This document shows, one piece after another, positions 8,216 through 16,677 of a stretch of 32,552 nucleotides of DNA; positions within the stretch are counted from its first letter, which is position 1, and the number at the start of each line of letters is the position of its first letter. A program made the position numbers and the translations under genes. The notes beneath the pieces were generated by a model. The model was not told the origin of the DNA. It worked only from the letters and a program-made list of their open reading frames with translations, and ran no database searches. This stretch comes from an uncultured Elioraea sp. (GTDB lineage Bacteria; Pseudomonadota; Alphaproteobacteria; Acetobacterales; Acetobacteraceae): contig CALLUO010000086.1 of the NCBI GenBank assembly GCA_938010425.1, forward strand, positions 1 through 32,552. The letters run 5' to 3'.

Positions 8216-8737
8216 TTAGGCAGCGCGATCGAGCGCGTCGAGATCCACGAGGCGCGGCCTGTGACCGACCCGCTGAAGGAAGGCGCGGAAGCCCTCGATC
8301 GTAACCCCCGTCGTCGCCCGATTGGTCAACGGGTGGGCGTTGATTCGCGCATAGCGGCCATCGGCCAGGGCGGAGTCAAGCACGAAAGCGACGCGGCGTG
8401 CGGTCTCGTTGGCAAGCGCGAAGGGGGTGACGGAGCCCGGTTCGACGCCAAGGGTGGCGCGCATCTCCTCGGCCGAGGCGAAACTCATCCTCGGCGCCCC
8501 GAGTGCCCGGGCGAGCGCATTCACCGAGACGTGCCGAGCCTCCAGCATGGTGATGAGCCAAAACGCACCGGCCTTGTCTTTTAGGAAAAGGTTCTTCACG
8601 TGCGCGCCGGGCAGGCGTTCGGTCAGCCCCAGCGCCTTAGTTTCCGCCACCGTGAACACGGGTTTGTGCCAGATCGTCTCGTGCGCAATCCCCCAGGTTT
8701 CGAGCGAGGAGAGAAACTCTTCGGGCGTGAGCGGCAT
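8216..8737 (-). CDS. proX: Prolyl-tRNA editing protein (ProX/PrdX, YbaK fold)
   Basis: A 173-aa YbaK-fold deacylase from ATG 8737 (MPLTPEEFLSSLETWGI). A second ATG at 8749 would add four residues. The motif HVKNLFLKDKAGAFWL (Lys48) and LEARHVSVNALARAL identify the PrdX/ProX subgroup, which hydrolyses mischarged Ala-tRNA(Pro) in trans. GVTPFAL-like SVTPFAL and TNRATTGVTIEGF near the C-terminus also fit. The frame remains open to 9022, but that part is a shadow of the secreted-protein gene. It begins about 20-30 nt after the stop of the ubiH/secreted-protein frame. Confidence 0.88.
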   Translation of the reverse strand: MPLTPEEFLSSLETWGIAHETIWHKPVFTVAETKALGLTERLPGAHVKNLFLKDKAGAFWLITMLEARHVSVNALARALGAPRMSFASAEEMRATLGVEPGSVTPFALANETARRVAFVLDSALADGRYARINAHPLTNRATTGVTIEGFRAFLQRVGHRPRLVDLDALDRAA

Positions 8738-8769
8738 GGGGCAAACCATGCCACGTCTGGTGCCGACGG

Positions 8770-9093
8770 TCAGCGCCCGAACGGCACATAGAGGCCGAAA
8801 GAGAAATGTCCGGCGGGGGCATGCGGGACCAGAGGGTAGGGACGGTAGACTGGGTGGGGCCGCCAGGCGGGGGAGGCGTAGGCACCGGGTGGAACGACCG
8901 CGACCGCCGGCGGCCGTCGCGACGGGATGACGATGACGGGCGGTGGCGGGCCATAGCCCGGAATCACCACCACGTTCGGCGGCGGCTCCCAGCCGCGGTG
9001 GGGCTTGCCGTGCCTGCCCCACCAGGGGTCGGCCGAGGCAGTTCCGGCGGCAATCAGGCCGAAGGCGACAAGGGGGGCGAGGAGCAGGCGCAT
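8770..9093 (-). CDS. Nested small secreted Pro/Tyr-rich protein (107 aa)
   Basis: Starting at ATG 9093, in the same frame as ubiH, the last 107 codons encode a protein of their own. It has a textbook signal peptide (MRLLLAPLVAFGLIAAG then TASA-DP, cleavage expected after residue 21). The mature part is rich in Pro, Tyr, Trp, His and Val, with repeated VVVIPG, VIVIPS and HPVYRPYP patterns and a C-terminal GLYVPFGR. GGAGG sits six bases before the ATG, which argues for independent translation. Such short Pro/Tyr-rich exported proteins are common in alphaproteobacteria with unknown function; some carry a C-terminal beta-hairpin. Its ORF shares the stop at 8770. Confidence 0.72.
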   Translation of the reverse strand: MRLLLAPLVAFGLIAAGTASADPWWGRHGKPHRGWEPPPNVVVIPGYGPPPPVIVIPSRRPPAVAVVPPGAYASPAWRPHPVYRPYPLVPHAPAGHFSFGLYVPFGR

Positions 9094-10410
9094 GGATAGC
9101 CTCCGCAAGGACGATGCCTCATGTGGCACTGCGCCGGCGGCAGGGCGAAGGCGCAACTGTGGCAAGCCAGCCGTCAGGCCGCCCGCAAAGCGCCCAAAGG
9201 GCGAGAAACCCATCGCGGTGCGCATGAAGACCTTCTTCAGCCCGGGCATGCGGTCAACCGCGGCGAGGCCGAGATCGCGGATGAAGCGAACCGGCGCGAC
9301 ATCGGTCGAGAACAGCCGATCGAGCGCGTCTGTGGCGGCAAGCATCAACAGGTTCGCCGGCCGCCGTTCCGCCTGGTAGGCGGCAAGCAGGTCGGGCCCG
9401 CCCGGGTCGCGCCCCTCGCGCACGGCGTCGATCACCAAGCGGCCAAGAGCGCCCGCATCACGGAAGCCGAGATTGAGCCCCTGCCCGGCGATCGGGTGAA
9501 TGCCGTGGGCAGCGTCACCGACCAAGGCCAAGCGCACATCGATATAGCGATGGGCAAGCAGGGCACCCAGAGGATAGCGCCAGCGCAGCCCGATCGGTGT
9601 CACCGCTCCCCAGTGGTCGCCGAAGCGGCGGGAGAGTTCGCGGGCAAAGCGATCAAGACCGAGGCGCCAAATGCGCCCCGCCTCCGCTCGCCCCTCCGTC
9701 CACACCACAGCCGAGGTGCGCCGGTCACCGTTCTCGCCCGATAGGGGAAGAATAGCGAAGGGGCCGGCGGGTAAAAAATGCTCGATCGCGACATGCCCGT
9801 GCGGTCGGTCGTGCCGCACCGCGCACACGATGGCGTCCTGGCCGTAGTCCCAGCGTGTGACGGGAATGCCCGCGGCCTCGCGCGTTGCGCTCTCGCGCCC
9901 CTCAGCTGCGACGACGAGCCGGGCAGTGATCAGTGTGCCGTCCTCGAGACGGAGACTCACACCGGTCGCGTCGCGACGGATGATTTCGGCCCGGGCCGGG
10001 GCGAACACGGCAAGGCCTGGGATGCGCGGTAGTTGAGCATTGAGCGCGATCCGCAGGTAGCGCGCTTCAACCATCCAGCCGAAGGCATCGACCTCCGCCT
10101 CGGCTCCATCGAAAGTGAGGGTGAGGGGGCTCGCGCGCTCCCCGGGCCGGCCGTCCGAAACCCGGATGCGGGTTATCGGGCAAGGAGCATCGCCGAGGCG
10201 GGCCCAAACGCCAGCGTCGGTCAGCACCTCGCGCGAGGTGCGGGCAATGGCATAGGCGCGGCCGTCGAACTCGGGCAGTTCCATCGGCGGCAGGGCAGCG
10301 CGGTCGATCACCGCCGTCGGCACCCCGGCTTCGGCGAGCAGGCAGGCGAAGGTGGCACCGACCGGCCCTGCCCCGAGCACGGCAACCTCAACGGAAAGTC
10401 TCGCGGACAT
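8770..10410 (-). CDS. ubiH: UbiH/COQ6-family FAD hydroxylase, frame continuing into a secreted protein
   Basis: The reading frame is 546 codons. Residues 1 to about 420 are a UbiH/UbiF/COQ6-type flavin monooxygenase: Rossmann GAGPVG at 13-18, and GDAAHGIHPIAGQGLNLGFRDAG from residue 298, the second FAD motif. It should hydroxylate the ring of ubiquinone precursors. Family members are about 400 aa and end soon after the TAGLPQL segment, here near residue 420. Instead of stopping, the frame runs through RLRPAAGAVPHEASS into a complete signal-peptide protein (residues 440-546). An internal ribosome site precedes that second part. Either one bifunctional polypeptide, a lost stop, or a base error near 9100-9180 explains this. 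The hydroxylase assignment is firm; the C-terminal boundary is not. Confidence 0.85.
   Translation of the reverse strand: MSARLSVEVAVLGAGPVGATFACLLAEAGVPTAVIDRAALPPMELPEFDGRAYAIARTSREVLTDAGVWARLGDAPCPITRIRVSDGRPGERASPLTLTFDGAEAEVDAFGWMVEARYLRIALNAQLPRIPGLAVFAPARAEIIRRDATGVSLRLEDGTLITARLVVAAEGRESATREAAGIPVTRWDYGQDAIVCAVRHDRPHGHVAIEHFLPAGPFAILPLSGENGDRRTSAVVWTEGRAEAGRIWRLGLDRFARELSRRFGDHWGAVTPIGLRWRYPLGALLAHRYIDVRLALVGDAAHGIHPIAGQGLNLGFRDAGALGRLVIDAVREGRDPGGPDLLAAYQAERRPANLLMLAATDALDRLFSTDVAPVRFIRDLGLAAVDRMPGLKKVFMRTAMGFSPFGRFAGGLTAGLPQLRLRPAAGAVPHEASSLRRLSMRLLLAPLVAFGLIAAGTASADPWWGRHGKPHRGWEPPPNVVVIPGYGPPPPVIVIPSRRPPAVAVVPPGAYASPAWRPHPVYRPYPLVPHAPAGHFSFGLYVPFGR
9100..9104 (-). promoter_or_regulatory. 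Internal ribosome binding site for the nested secreted protein
   Basis: GGAGG on the minus strand with a 6-base spacer to ATG 9093. This is near-ideal spacing and is the main reason for treating the secreted protein as a separate translation unit inside the ubiH frame. Confidence 0.6.
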
Positions 10411-10417
10411 AGCCTGA

Positions 10418-10936
<519 letters not shown>

Positions 10937-10961
10937 CCAGACCTTCCGGGAGCAAAGATCG

Positions 10962-12263
10962 ATGACCAAACGGTTGCGTCTGCCGCACGCACTCGGCTTC
11001 GGCCTCGCGGCGGCGATCCTGATCACCGCCGGGCCCGCTCTCGCCGATCAGAACGAGTCGAAGATCGACTCGGGCGACATGGCCTGGATGCTGACCTCCA
11101 CCGCGCTGGTGCTGATGATGACTATCCCCGGCGTTGCCCTCTTCTATGCCGGCATGGTGCGCAAAAAGAACGTTCTCGCCACCATGATGCAGTCTTTCGC
11201 CGCCTGCGCTCTGATCACCATGGTCTGGACGGTGGCGGGCTACTCGTTGGCCTTCTCCGGCGATGGGGCCTATCTCGGCGACCTCGGGCGGCTGTTCCTC
11301 TCCGGCATGATCGAGGCGTGGAACAAGCCGAAGGAGGACATGACCATCACCGAGCCGATGTTCATGGTCTTCCAGATGACCTTCGCGATCATCACCGCTG
11401 CGCTGATCACTGGCGCGGTGGCCGATCGCATGAAGTTCTCCGCCCTCTTGCTCTTCCTCGCCCTGTGGTCGCTCCTTGTCTACAGCCCGGTCGCGCACTG
11501 GGTGTGGGGTGGTGGCTTTATGAGCGAGGATGGGGTGCTCGACTTCGCCGGCGGCACCGTCGTGCACATCAACGCTGGTGTCGCTGGGCTTGTCGCCTGC
11601 CTCGTCATTGGCAAGCGCAAGGGTTACGGCACCGAAAACATGGCGCCCTACAATTTGGGCCTGTCCGTCATCGGCGCCTCGCTTCTGTGGGTGGGCTGGT
11701 TCGGCTTCAACGCGGGCTCAGCAGTCGCTGCCAATGCCAATGCGGCACTCGCTATGGCAGTGACCCAGATCGCGACCGCCGCCGGCGTGCTCGCCTGGAT
11801 GTTCGCCGAGTGGGCGGTGAAGGGAAAACCCTCGGTTCTGGGGGCTGTGTCTGGCGCAGTGGCGGGACTTGTCGGCATCACCCCTGCGGCTGGCTACGTC
11901 GCACCGTCAGGAGCGCTGATCATCGGCGCGGTTGCGGGCTTGCTCTCCTGGTGGGCCTCGACCGAACTGAAGAAGATGCTCAAGTACGACGACAGCCTCG
12001 ATGTCTTCGGTGTGCATGGCGTCGCTGGCATCGTCGGTGCCATCCTCACCGGACTGTTCGCGGTGGAGGCGATTGGAGAGACCACGGGCGGTGTGGGCCA
12101 GATGTTGATCCAGGCCTACGGCGTGGGCGTCACCGTCGTCTATTGCGCCATCGTCTCTTTTATCCTGCTCAAGATCGTCGACCTGATCGTCGGCCTGCGT
12201 GTGAGCGAAGAGGAGGAGATCGAGGGGCTCGATACCGCCTTGCATGGAGAACGCCTCGCCTGA
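10962..12263 (+). CDS. amtB: Ammonium transporter AmtB
   Basis: 433 aa from ATG 10962, with GGGAG nine bases upstream. Residues 1-28 form a signal peptide (ALADQ), then 11 transmembrane helices as in AmtB. The pore-lining twin histidines are H202 in GGTVVHINAG and H352 in VFGVHGVAG. SPVAHWVWGGG and WVGWFGFNAGSA are also characteristic. The C-terminal tail (VSEEEEIEGLDTALHGERLA) carries the family's cytosolic EEEEIEGLD element, which contacts GlnK. It transports ammonium across the inner membrane and is gated by the PII protein encoded just upstream. A GC-rich hairpin follows the stop. Confidence 0.96.
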   Translation: MTKRLRLPHALGFGLAAAILITAGPALADQNESKIDSGDMAWMLTSTALVLMMTIPGVALFYAGMVRKKNVLATMMQSFAACALITMVWTVAGYSLAFSGDGAYLGDLGRLFLSGMIEAWNKPKEDMTITEPMFMVFQMTFAIITAALITGAVADRMKFSALLLFLALWSLLVYSPVAHWVWGGGFMSEDGVLDFAGGTVVHINAGVAGLVACLVIGKRKGYGTENMAPYNLGLSVIGASLLWVGWFGFNAGSAVAANANAALAMAVTQIATAAGVLAWMFAEWAVKGKPSVLGAVSGAVAGLVGITPAAGYVAPSGALIIGAVAGLLSWWASTELKKMLKYDDSLDVFGVHGVAGIVGAILTGLFAVEAIGETTGGVGQMLIQAYGVGVTVVYCAIVSFILLKIVDLIVGLRVSEEEEIEGLDTALHGERLA

Positions 12264-12270
12264 GCGGGCA

Positions 12271-12307
12271 GGCGGGGTGGGGTCAGATCCCGCCCCGCCC
12301 TCGCTTT
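12271..12307 (+). terminator. Rho-independent terminator candidate after amtB
   Basis: Eleven-base stem with one G-T wobble: GGCGGGGTGGG at 12271-12281 pairs with CCCGCCCCGCC at 12289-12299, with a 7-base loop. CTCGCTTTT follows, giving a short T run. It sits 8 bases past the amtB stop and between convergent amtB and argB. Confidence 0.6.
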
Positions 12308-12356
12308 TGGCGGACGATCTACGCTCTGGCCGGGTTCGGTTAGGGCGCGTTCCGTT

Positions 12357-13277
12357 TCAGAGGCGGATCAGCGTTCCCGCCCCCTGTTCGGTGAAGAGTT
12401 CAAGAAGGATCGCGTGCGGCACTCTCCCGTCGACGATCACCGCTGCCTCGGCACCGGCATGCACGGCGGCGAGGCAGTGCTCAACCTTCGGGATCATGCC
12501 GCCCGAGATCGTTCCGTCTTCGATCAGCCGTTCCGCCTCTGCGGCAGTGAGTTCGGGAATGAGCTTCCCGTCCTTGTCCAACACCCCTGGTACGTCGGTC
12601 AGCATGAGGAGGCGCTTGGCCTTGAGCGCGCCCGCGATCGCGCCCGCCACGGTATCGGCGTTGATGTTGTAGGTCTTGCCATCCGGGCCGAGACCGACGG
12701 GGGCGATCACGGGTACAATCTCTGCCCCGCGCAGCGCCTCGAGCACGCGGGTGTCGATCGCCTCCGGTTCGCCGACGAAACCGAGATCAAGCACGCGCTC
12801 GATGTTCGATCCCGGGTCGCGCTTGGTGCGGGTGAGCTTGCGCGCGCGGATCAGCCCCGCATCCTTGCCGGAGATGCCAACCGCCATCACGCCCGCCCGA
12901 TTGATTAGAGCCGCAACTTGCGAGTTAACGGTGCCGGCGAGCACCATCTCCACCACTTCGACCATCTTCTCGTCGGTGACGCGCAGCCCGTCGACGAAGG
13001 TCGATTTGATATCGAGCCGTTCCAGCATCGCGTTGATCTGCGGCCCTCCGCCATGCACCACAACCGGATGCAGCCCGGACAGCTGCAGCCAGGCCACGTC
13101 ACGGCCAAAAGTGATGGCAAGTTCATCATCACCCATGGCATGGCCGCCATACTTGATCACGACGGTGGCGTTGTCGTAGCGCAACAGGAAGGGCAGCGCC
13201 TCGGAGAGGATGCGCGCTCTCTCCTCGCCGGTGTGTTGCCGAGTCTCGTTTCGCGCTGCGCTGCGCCCGTCCGCCAT
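12357..13277 (-). CDS. argB: Acetylglutamate kinase
   Basis: 306 aa from ATG 13277 ([11 protein letters not shown]), preceded by GGAGGGGGCG; a TTG at 13331 in frame would add 18 atypical residues and overlap engB. It has the amino-acid-kinase motifs [12 protein letters not shown] (about 39-50), [26 protein letters not shown] and the [18 protein letters not shown] stretch near the C-terminus. It phosphorylates N-acetylglutamate in arginine biosynthesis in the cytosol. The N-terminal helix before the kinase domain matches the hexameric, arginine-inhibited form. In many bacteria PII also activates ArgB; glnK lies on the opposite strand nearby, though that proximity alone proves nothing. Confidence 0.96.
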   Translation of the reverse strand: MADGRSAARNETRQHTGEERARILSEALPFLLRYDNATVVIKYGGHAMGDDELAITFGRDVAWLQLSGLHPVVVHGGGPQINAMLERLDIKSTFVDGLRVTDEKMVEVVEMVLAGTVNSQVAALINRAGVMAVGISGKDAGLIRARKLTRTKRDPGSNIERVLDLGFVGEPEAIDTRVLEALRGAEIVPVIAPVGLGPDGKTYNINADTVAGAIAGALKAKRLLMLTDVPGVLDKDGKLIPELTAAEAERLIEDGTISGGMIPKVEHCLAAVHAGAEAAVIVDGRVPHAILLELFTEQGAGTLIRL

Positions 13278-13327
13278 CGCCCCCTCCGTTGCAATCCCGC
13301 GCGCCTTAGGCCCCGTGCGGGGGCGGG

Positions 13328-13999
13328 TCAAGCGCGAGCAACAGAGGCAAGCTCGGCGCGCAAGGCGGCGATCCCCGCCCCCGTCTCGGCGCTGGTCGCG
13401 AGCACGAGCGGGTGGGCGGCAGTGTGTTCGCGCGCCACTGACTGAGCCCGCCGCCGCATCGCTTCCAGCACGGGAGATTTGACCTTGTCGCTCTTCGTCA
13501 GCGTAATCTGGTAGGCGACCGCCGCTTCGTCGAGCACGCGCATCGCCTCCTCATCGGCCGGCTTGAAGCCGACGCGGGCATCGATCAGCAGCACCACCCG
13601 GCGCAAGGAGGGGCGGCCGCGCAGGTAGGCGAACATCGTGCCTTCCCACGCCTCGCGCACCGATTTCGCCACCTCGGCATAGCCGTAGCCCGGCATGTCG
13701 ACCAGTATGAGGCGCGCGCCAAGGTCAAAGAAGACGAGCTCGCGCGTTCGCCCCGGGGTGGCCGAGACGCGAGCAAGCCCCCGACGCCCCGTTAGCGCAT
13801 TGAGCAAAGACGACTTCCCGACATTGGAGCGGCCGGCGAAGGCGACCTCTGGCAGGCCGGGCGGGGGCAGCTGGTCGAGCGTGCGAGCGGCAGCCAGAAA
13901 GCGGGCCTCAGTCGCGAACAGCACGCGCCCAGCTTCGAAAAGTGCTTCCCGCTCGGCGTCGCCTTTCGCCTCCAGAAGCCCTCCGGGCAGGGCGATCAC
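13328..13999 (-). CDS. engB: Ribosome biogenesis GTPase EngB (YihA/YsxC)
   Basis: 223 aa from GTG 13999, which overlaps the yidC stop as GTGA; the open frame further upstream lies within yidC. GTPase motifs: G1 GRSNVGKS at 56-63, G3 [10 protein letters not shown]4 TKSD and a G5-like [13 protein letters not shown], typical of the TrmE-Era-EngA-YihA class, is the G2 region. Known role: essential GTPase for assembly of the 50S ribosomal subunit. The order yidC-engB-argB on one strand is a standard alphaproteobacterial arrangement. Confidence 0.95.
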   Translation of the reverse strand: MIALPGGLLEAKGDAEREALFEAGRVLFATEARFLAAARTLDQLPPPGLPEVAFAGRSNVGKSSLLNALTGRRGLARVSATPGRTRELVFFDLGARLILVDMPGYGYAEVAKSVREAWEGTMFAYLRGRPSLRRVVLLIDARVGFKPADEEAMRVLDEAAVAYQITLTKSDKVKSPVLEAMRRRAQSVAREHTAAHPLVLATSAETGAGIAALRAELASVARA

Positions 14000-15783
14000 G
14001 TCTTTGCCGGCTGCGGGGCTTGCTGCGCTGCAACACGCCGCATGATGAGCCATTGCTGGGCGATGGAGAGGATGTTGTTCCACGACCAGTAGATGACGAG
14101 CCCCGCCGGGAAGGAGGCCAGCATGAAGGTGAAAATGAAGGGCATCAGCATGAACACCTTCTGCTGGATCGGGTCAGGGGGGGCGGGGTTCAGCTTCTGC
14201 TGCAGATACATCGTCACCCCCATGAACAGGGGCCAGATGCCAAGGTGCAGGAACGGCCCGATGATGGGGATGACCGTGGGGTCGAACGGGATGAGGCCGA
14301 AGAGATTGAAAATGTTGGTCGGATCGGGCGCAGAGAGGTCCTTAATCCAGCCGAAGAACGGCGCATGCCGCATTTCGATGGTGACGAACAACACCTTGTA
14401 AAGGGCGAAAAATACCGGAATTTGCAGCAGGATAGGCAGGCAACCCGAGACGGGGTTCACCTTCTCACGCCTGTAGAGCGCCATCATCTCCTGCTGCATC
14501 TTCGTTGGGTCGTCCTTGTACCGCTCCTTTAGCTCCTGCATTTGGGGTGCAAGGAGCTTCATTTTGCTCATCGAGCGGTAGGACTTGTTCGCGAGCGGGA
14601 AGAACAGGACTTTCAGGAACAAGGTGAAAATCAGGATCGCCACCCCGTAGTTCCCGGTGAGTTCGTGCAGCCAATGCAGCGCGGCGAAGAACGGGCGGGT
14701 GAGGAAGTAGAACCAGCCCCAGTCGATCGCCTTGTCGAAGCCCGGCACATTGAGCTGGGCGGCGACGCGGTCGATCACCGCCACCTCTTTGGCGCCAGCG
14801 AATAGGAAATTCCGCGAGGAGGTTGAAAGCCCCGGGCCGATGACCTTGTCGCCGGCGAGAAAGTCGATCTGGTAGCGCGGTTGTGCGCCCTCAGTGATGA
14901 CGCGCCAGGTGAAGGTAGTGGTCTGCGTCTGGTCGGGGATCAGAGCGCCGAGCCAATACTTGTCCGTGAAGCCGGCCCAGCCGCCGCGACCTTCGCGCTG
15001 GAACGAAATGCCCCCTCGCTTTTGCGCCTCGTCACGCGCCTCCTGGTAGGTCTGTTCTGTGAGCCTGCCGTCGAAGACGCCAGCTAGCCCCTCGTGCGAG
15101 ATGAAGAACCCGCCCGTCTGCGGTGTGTATTCGCGGCGAACCCGCGCCCATGGGTTCAGCGCCACCGTGCCTGCCGCGCTGTTCGTCACCCGCTGTTCGA
15201 CCGTAAATAAAAAGTGGTCGTCGACCGCGAGAATGATTTCAAATCTCTGGCCGTGGCCATTGTCCCAGGAAAGGGTGATCGGCCTGCCCGGGGTGAGCAC
15301 GCTGGCCGAGGTTTGCCAGATCGTGTCCGGGCCGGGCACGGCGACGTCACCGCCCACCGCTGCCCAGCCGAACTGGGCGAAATAGGCCTCCGGGGTGCCG
15401 CGCGGGGTGAACAGCCGCACACGGTCCGAAGCAGGGTCGGGGGTGACACCAAAGCGGCGGAGTGAGATGTCGTCGATAAGGGCACCGGCCAGGTTGATGG
15501 AGCCCTCGATCTCCGGCGTCTCAATCCGCACGCGGAGCGACGCCGGAACGGAGGGGACAGCAACAGCGGCCGGGCCCATGCCGGGCGCCGGCGCAGCCAG
15601 CGAGGCGGCGGTGCCGGGCGCTTCTGCGCCCGCCCTTTCGGCCTCAATGCGTGCAATCTCGGCAAGCTCCGCCTGGCGGGCGCGTTCGGCCTCGCGGATG
15701 GGCTGGTTCCAGAAGATCTCGAACAAAAACAGGATCACGATGGAGATGCTGATCGCAAGGATCAGCCGCTTCTGGTCGACCAT
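13996..15783 (-). CDS. yidC: Membrane protein insertase YidC
   Basis: 595 aa from ATG 15783 (MVDQKRLILAISISIVILFLF). The first transmembrane helix is at about 7-24. A Pro/Ala linker and the large periplasmic beta-domain follow (about 80-360, with FSHEGL-like FFISHEGL and KYWLGALIP). The insertase core is about 385-585, with TGNYGVAILIFTLFLKVLFFPLANKSYRSM, whose Arg in the groove contacts substrates, and NPVSGCLPILLQIPVFFALYKVL. It inserts membrane proteins alone or with SecYEG. The frame extends upstream to 15882 only because it overlaps yidD in another frame. engB overlaps its stop. Confidence 0.96.
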   Translation of the reverse strand: MVDQKRLILAISISIVILFLFEIFWNQPIREAERARQAELAEIARIEAERAGAEAPGTAASLAAPAPGMGPAAVAVPSVPASLRVRIETPEIEGSINLAGALIDDISLRRFGVTPDPASDRVRLFTPRGTPEAYFAQFGWAAVGGDVAVPGPDTIWQTSASVLTPGRPITLSWDNGHGQRFEIILAVDDHFLFTVEQRVTNSAAGTVALNPWARVRREYTPQTGGFFISHEGLAGVFDGRLTEQTYQEARDEAQKRGGISFQREGRGGWAGFTDKYWLGALIPDQTQTTTFTWRVITEGAQPRYQIDFLAGDKVIGPGLSTSSRNFLFAGAKEVAVIDRVAAQLNVPGFDKAIDWGWFYFLTRPFFAALHWLHELTGNYGVAILIFTLFLKVLFFPLANKSYRSMSKMKLLAPQMQELKERYKDDPTKMQQEMMALYRREKVNPVSGCLPILLQIPVFFALYKVLFVTIEMRHAPFFGWIKDLSAPDPTNIFNLFGLIPFDPTVIPIIGPFLHLGIWPLFMGVTMYLQQKLNPAPPDPIQQKVFMLMPFIFTFMLASFPAGLVIYWSWNNILSIAQQWLIMRRVAAQQAPQPAKT

Positions 15784-15796
15784 CTCGTCGGCGCCT

Positions 15797-16036
15797 TCAG
15801 GGGCTGTCGCAGCGTCGTGGCGGCACCGGGTCGTGCCCGCCCGCGCACCAGGGGTTGCAGCGCAGGATGCGCCAGGCGGCAAGCCCCGCCCCCTTCACTG
15901 CGCCGTGGGTGGCGATCGCTTCCTTGGCGTATTCGGAACACGAGGGCGTGAAGCGGCAGTTGGCGCCAATCACGGGCCGGATCGTCCATTGATAGGCGGT
16001 GATGCCGCCGCGCAGGAGATGGGCGAGAGGGTTCAT
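15797..16036 (-). CDS. yidD: Membrane protein insertion efficiency factor YidD
   Basis: 79 aa from ATG 16036, which overlaps the rnpA stop as ATGA. Family hallmark is the cysteine pattern around GANCRFTPSCSEYAKEAI (Cys27, Cys33) and LRCNPWCAGGHDPVP (Cys60, Cys64). The N-terminal helix is amphipathic and sits on the inner membrane face. YidD assists YidC-dependent insertion; yidC starts 13 nt downstream. The position between rnpA and yidC is conserved across proteobacteria. Confidence 0.95.
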   Translation of the reverse strand: MNPLAHLLRGGITAYQWTIRPVIGANCRFTPSCSEYAKEAIATHGAVKGAGLAAWRILRCNPWCAGGHDPVPPRRCDSP

Positions 16037-16419
16037 GCCGCGCCGATCCGTGCCAGGCCCTGGCGAAGATCGTCGACCAAAAGGGCGAAGGGTCGATCGA
16101 GGGTGGCGGCGCGGCCGATCAGAACGAGATCCCACCCTGCGGGTCCCGGGCGAAGCACGGCATCGGCCGCTGCGCGCAGCCTTCGCCGCGCCCGATTGCG
16201 TTCGACCGCTCCTCCCACTTTGCGCGAGCATGTGAAGCCGAGCCGCGTCGCTTGCCGGCCTTCAAACCGCAGCCCCTGCAGAACAAGACCCGGCATGGAT
16301 GCCTTCCGACCTTTCTCTGCCACCGCCAGGAACTCCGCGCGATGCTTTATCCGCTCGGGGCCCGGGGGGCGGCCAGCGGAGCCGGGCTCAGGCGGAGAGG
16401 CGTTTGCGCCCCTTGGCAC
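16033..16419 (-). CDS. rnpA: Ribonuclease P protein component
   Basis: The frame encodes an Rnp[46 protein letters not shown] (RNR motif) and [12 protein letters not shown]. The protein binds the RNase P RNA for tRNA 5' maturation. The only ATG, GTG or TTG start in frame is GTG 16419, giving 128 aa. That codon lies inside rpmH in another frame, so the genes overlap by 32 nt and RnpA has an N-terminal extension of about 20 Gly/Pro-rich residues. If a rare start such as ATA at residue 24 is used, the overlap vanishes. The stop overlaps the yidD start. Confidence 0.9.
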   Translation of the reverse strand: MPRGANASPPEPGSAGRPPGPERIKHRAEFLAVAEKGRKASMPGLVLQGLRFEGRQATRLGFTCSRKVGGAVERNRARRRLRAAADAVLRPGPAGWDLVLIGRAATLDRPFALLVDDLRQGLARIGAA

Positions 16420-16525
16420 GGCGCGCGGCCAGCACCTTGCGCCCGCCCACCGTGCTCATGCGGGCACGGAAACCGTGTCGGCGCTTGCGGACGAGCTTGC
16501 TCGGCTGATAGGTGCGCTTGGGCAC
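16388..16525 (-). CDS. rpmH: 50S ribosomal protein L34
   Basis: 45 aa from GTG 16525, preceded by GGAGAG at good spacing. The sequence begins [16 protein letters not shown], continues [20 protein letters not shown] and ends AKGRKRLSA, a complete and unmistakable L34. It binds 23S rRNA in the large subunit. It is the first gene of the rpmH-rnpA-yidD-yidC-engB-argB run, with its own promoter about 90 nt upstream. The 3' end overlaps the putative rnpA start. Confidence 0.97.
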   Translation of the reverse strand: MPKRTYQPSKLVRKRRHGFRARMSTVGGRKVLAARRAKGRKRLSA

Positions 16526-16616
16526 AACAAACTCTCCATTCCTGCAAGAGCGGCAAGCACGATGAGGCGACGTGCCGCGGGTTTGCCCTCGCCGCCGCCC
16601 TCCATTCTTTGTGGGC

Positions 16617-16646
16617 GATATAGCCGCGACCCGCGTGGGGGGTCAA
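16617..16646 (-). promoter_or_regulatory. Sigma-70 promoter for rpmH operon
   Basis: On the minus strand TTGACC (16641-16646) and TATATC (16617-16622) are separated by 18 bases, matching the -35 and -10 consensus well. Transcription would begin near 16610, leaving a leader of about 85 nt before rpmH. The stretch between it and the plus-strand gene at 16678 is too short for more than a divergent promoter. Confidence 0.6.
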
Positions 16647-16677
16647 CGCTGGCGGCAGCACGACGGGTTCGGCGGGG

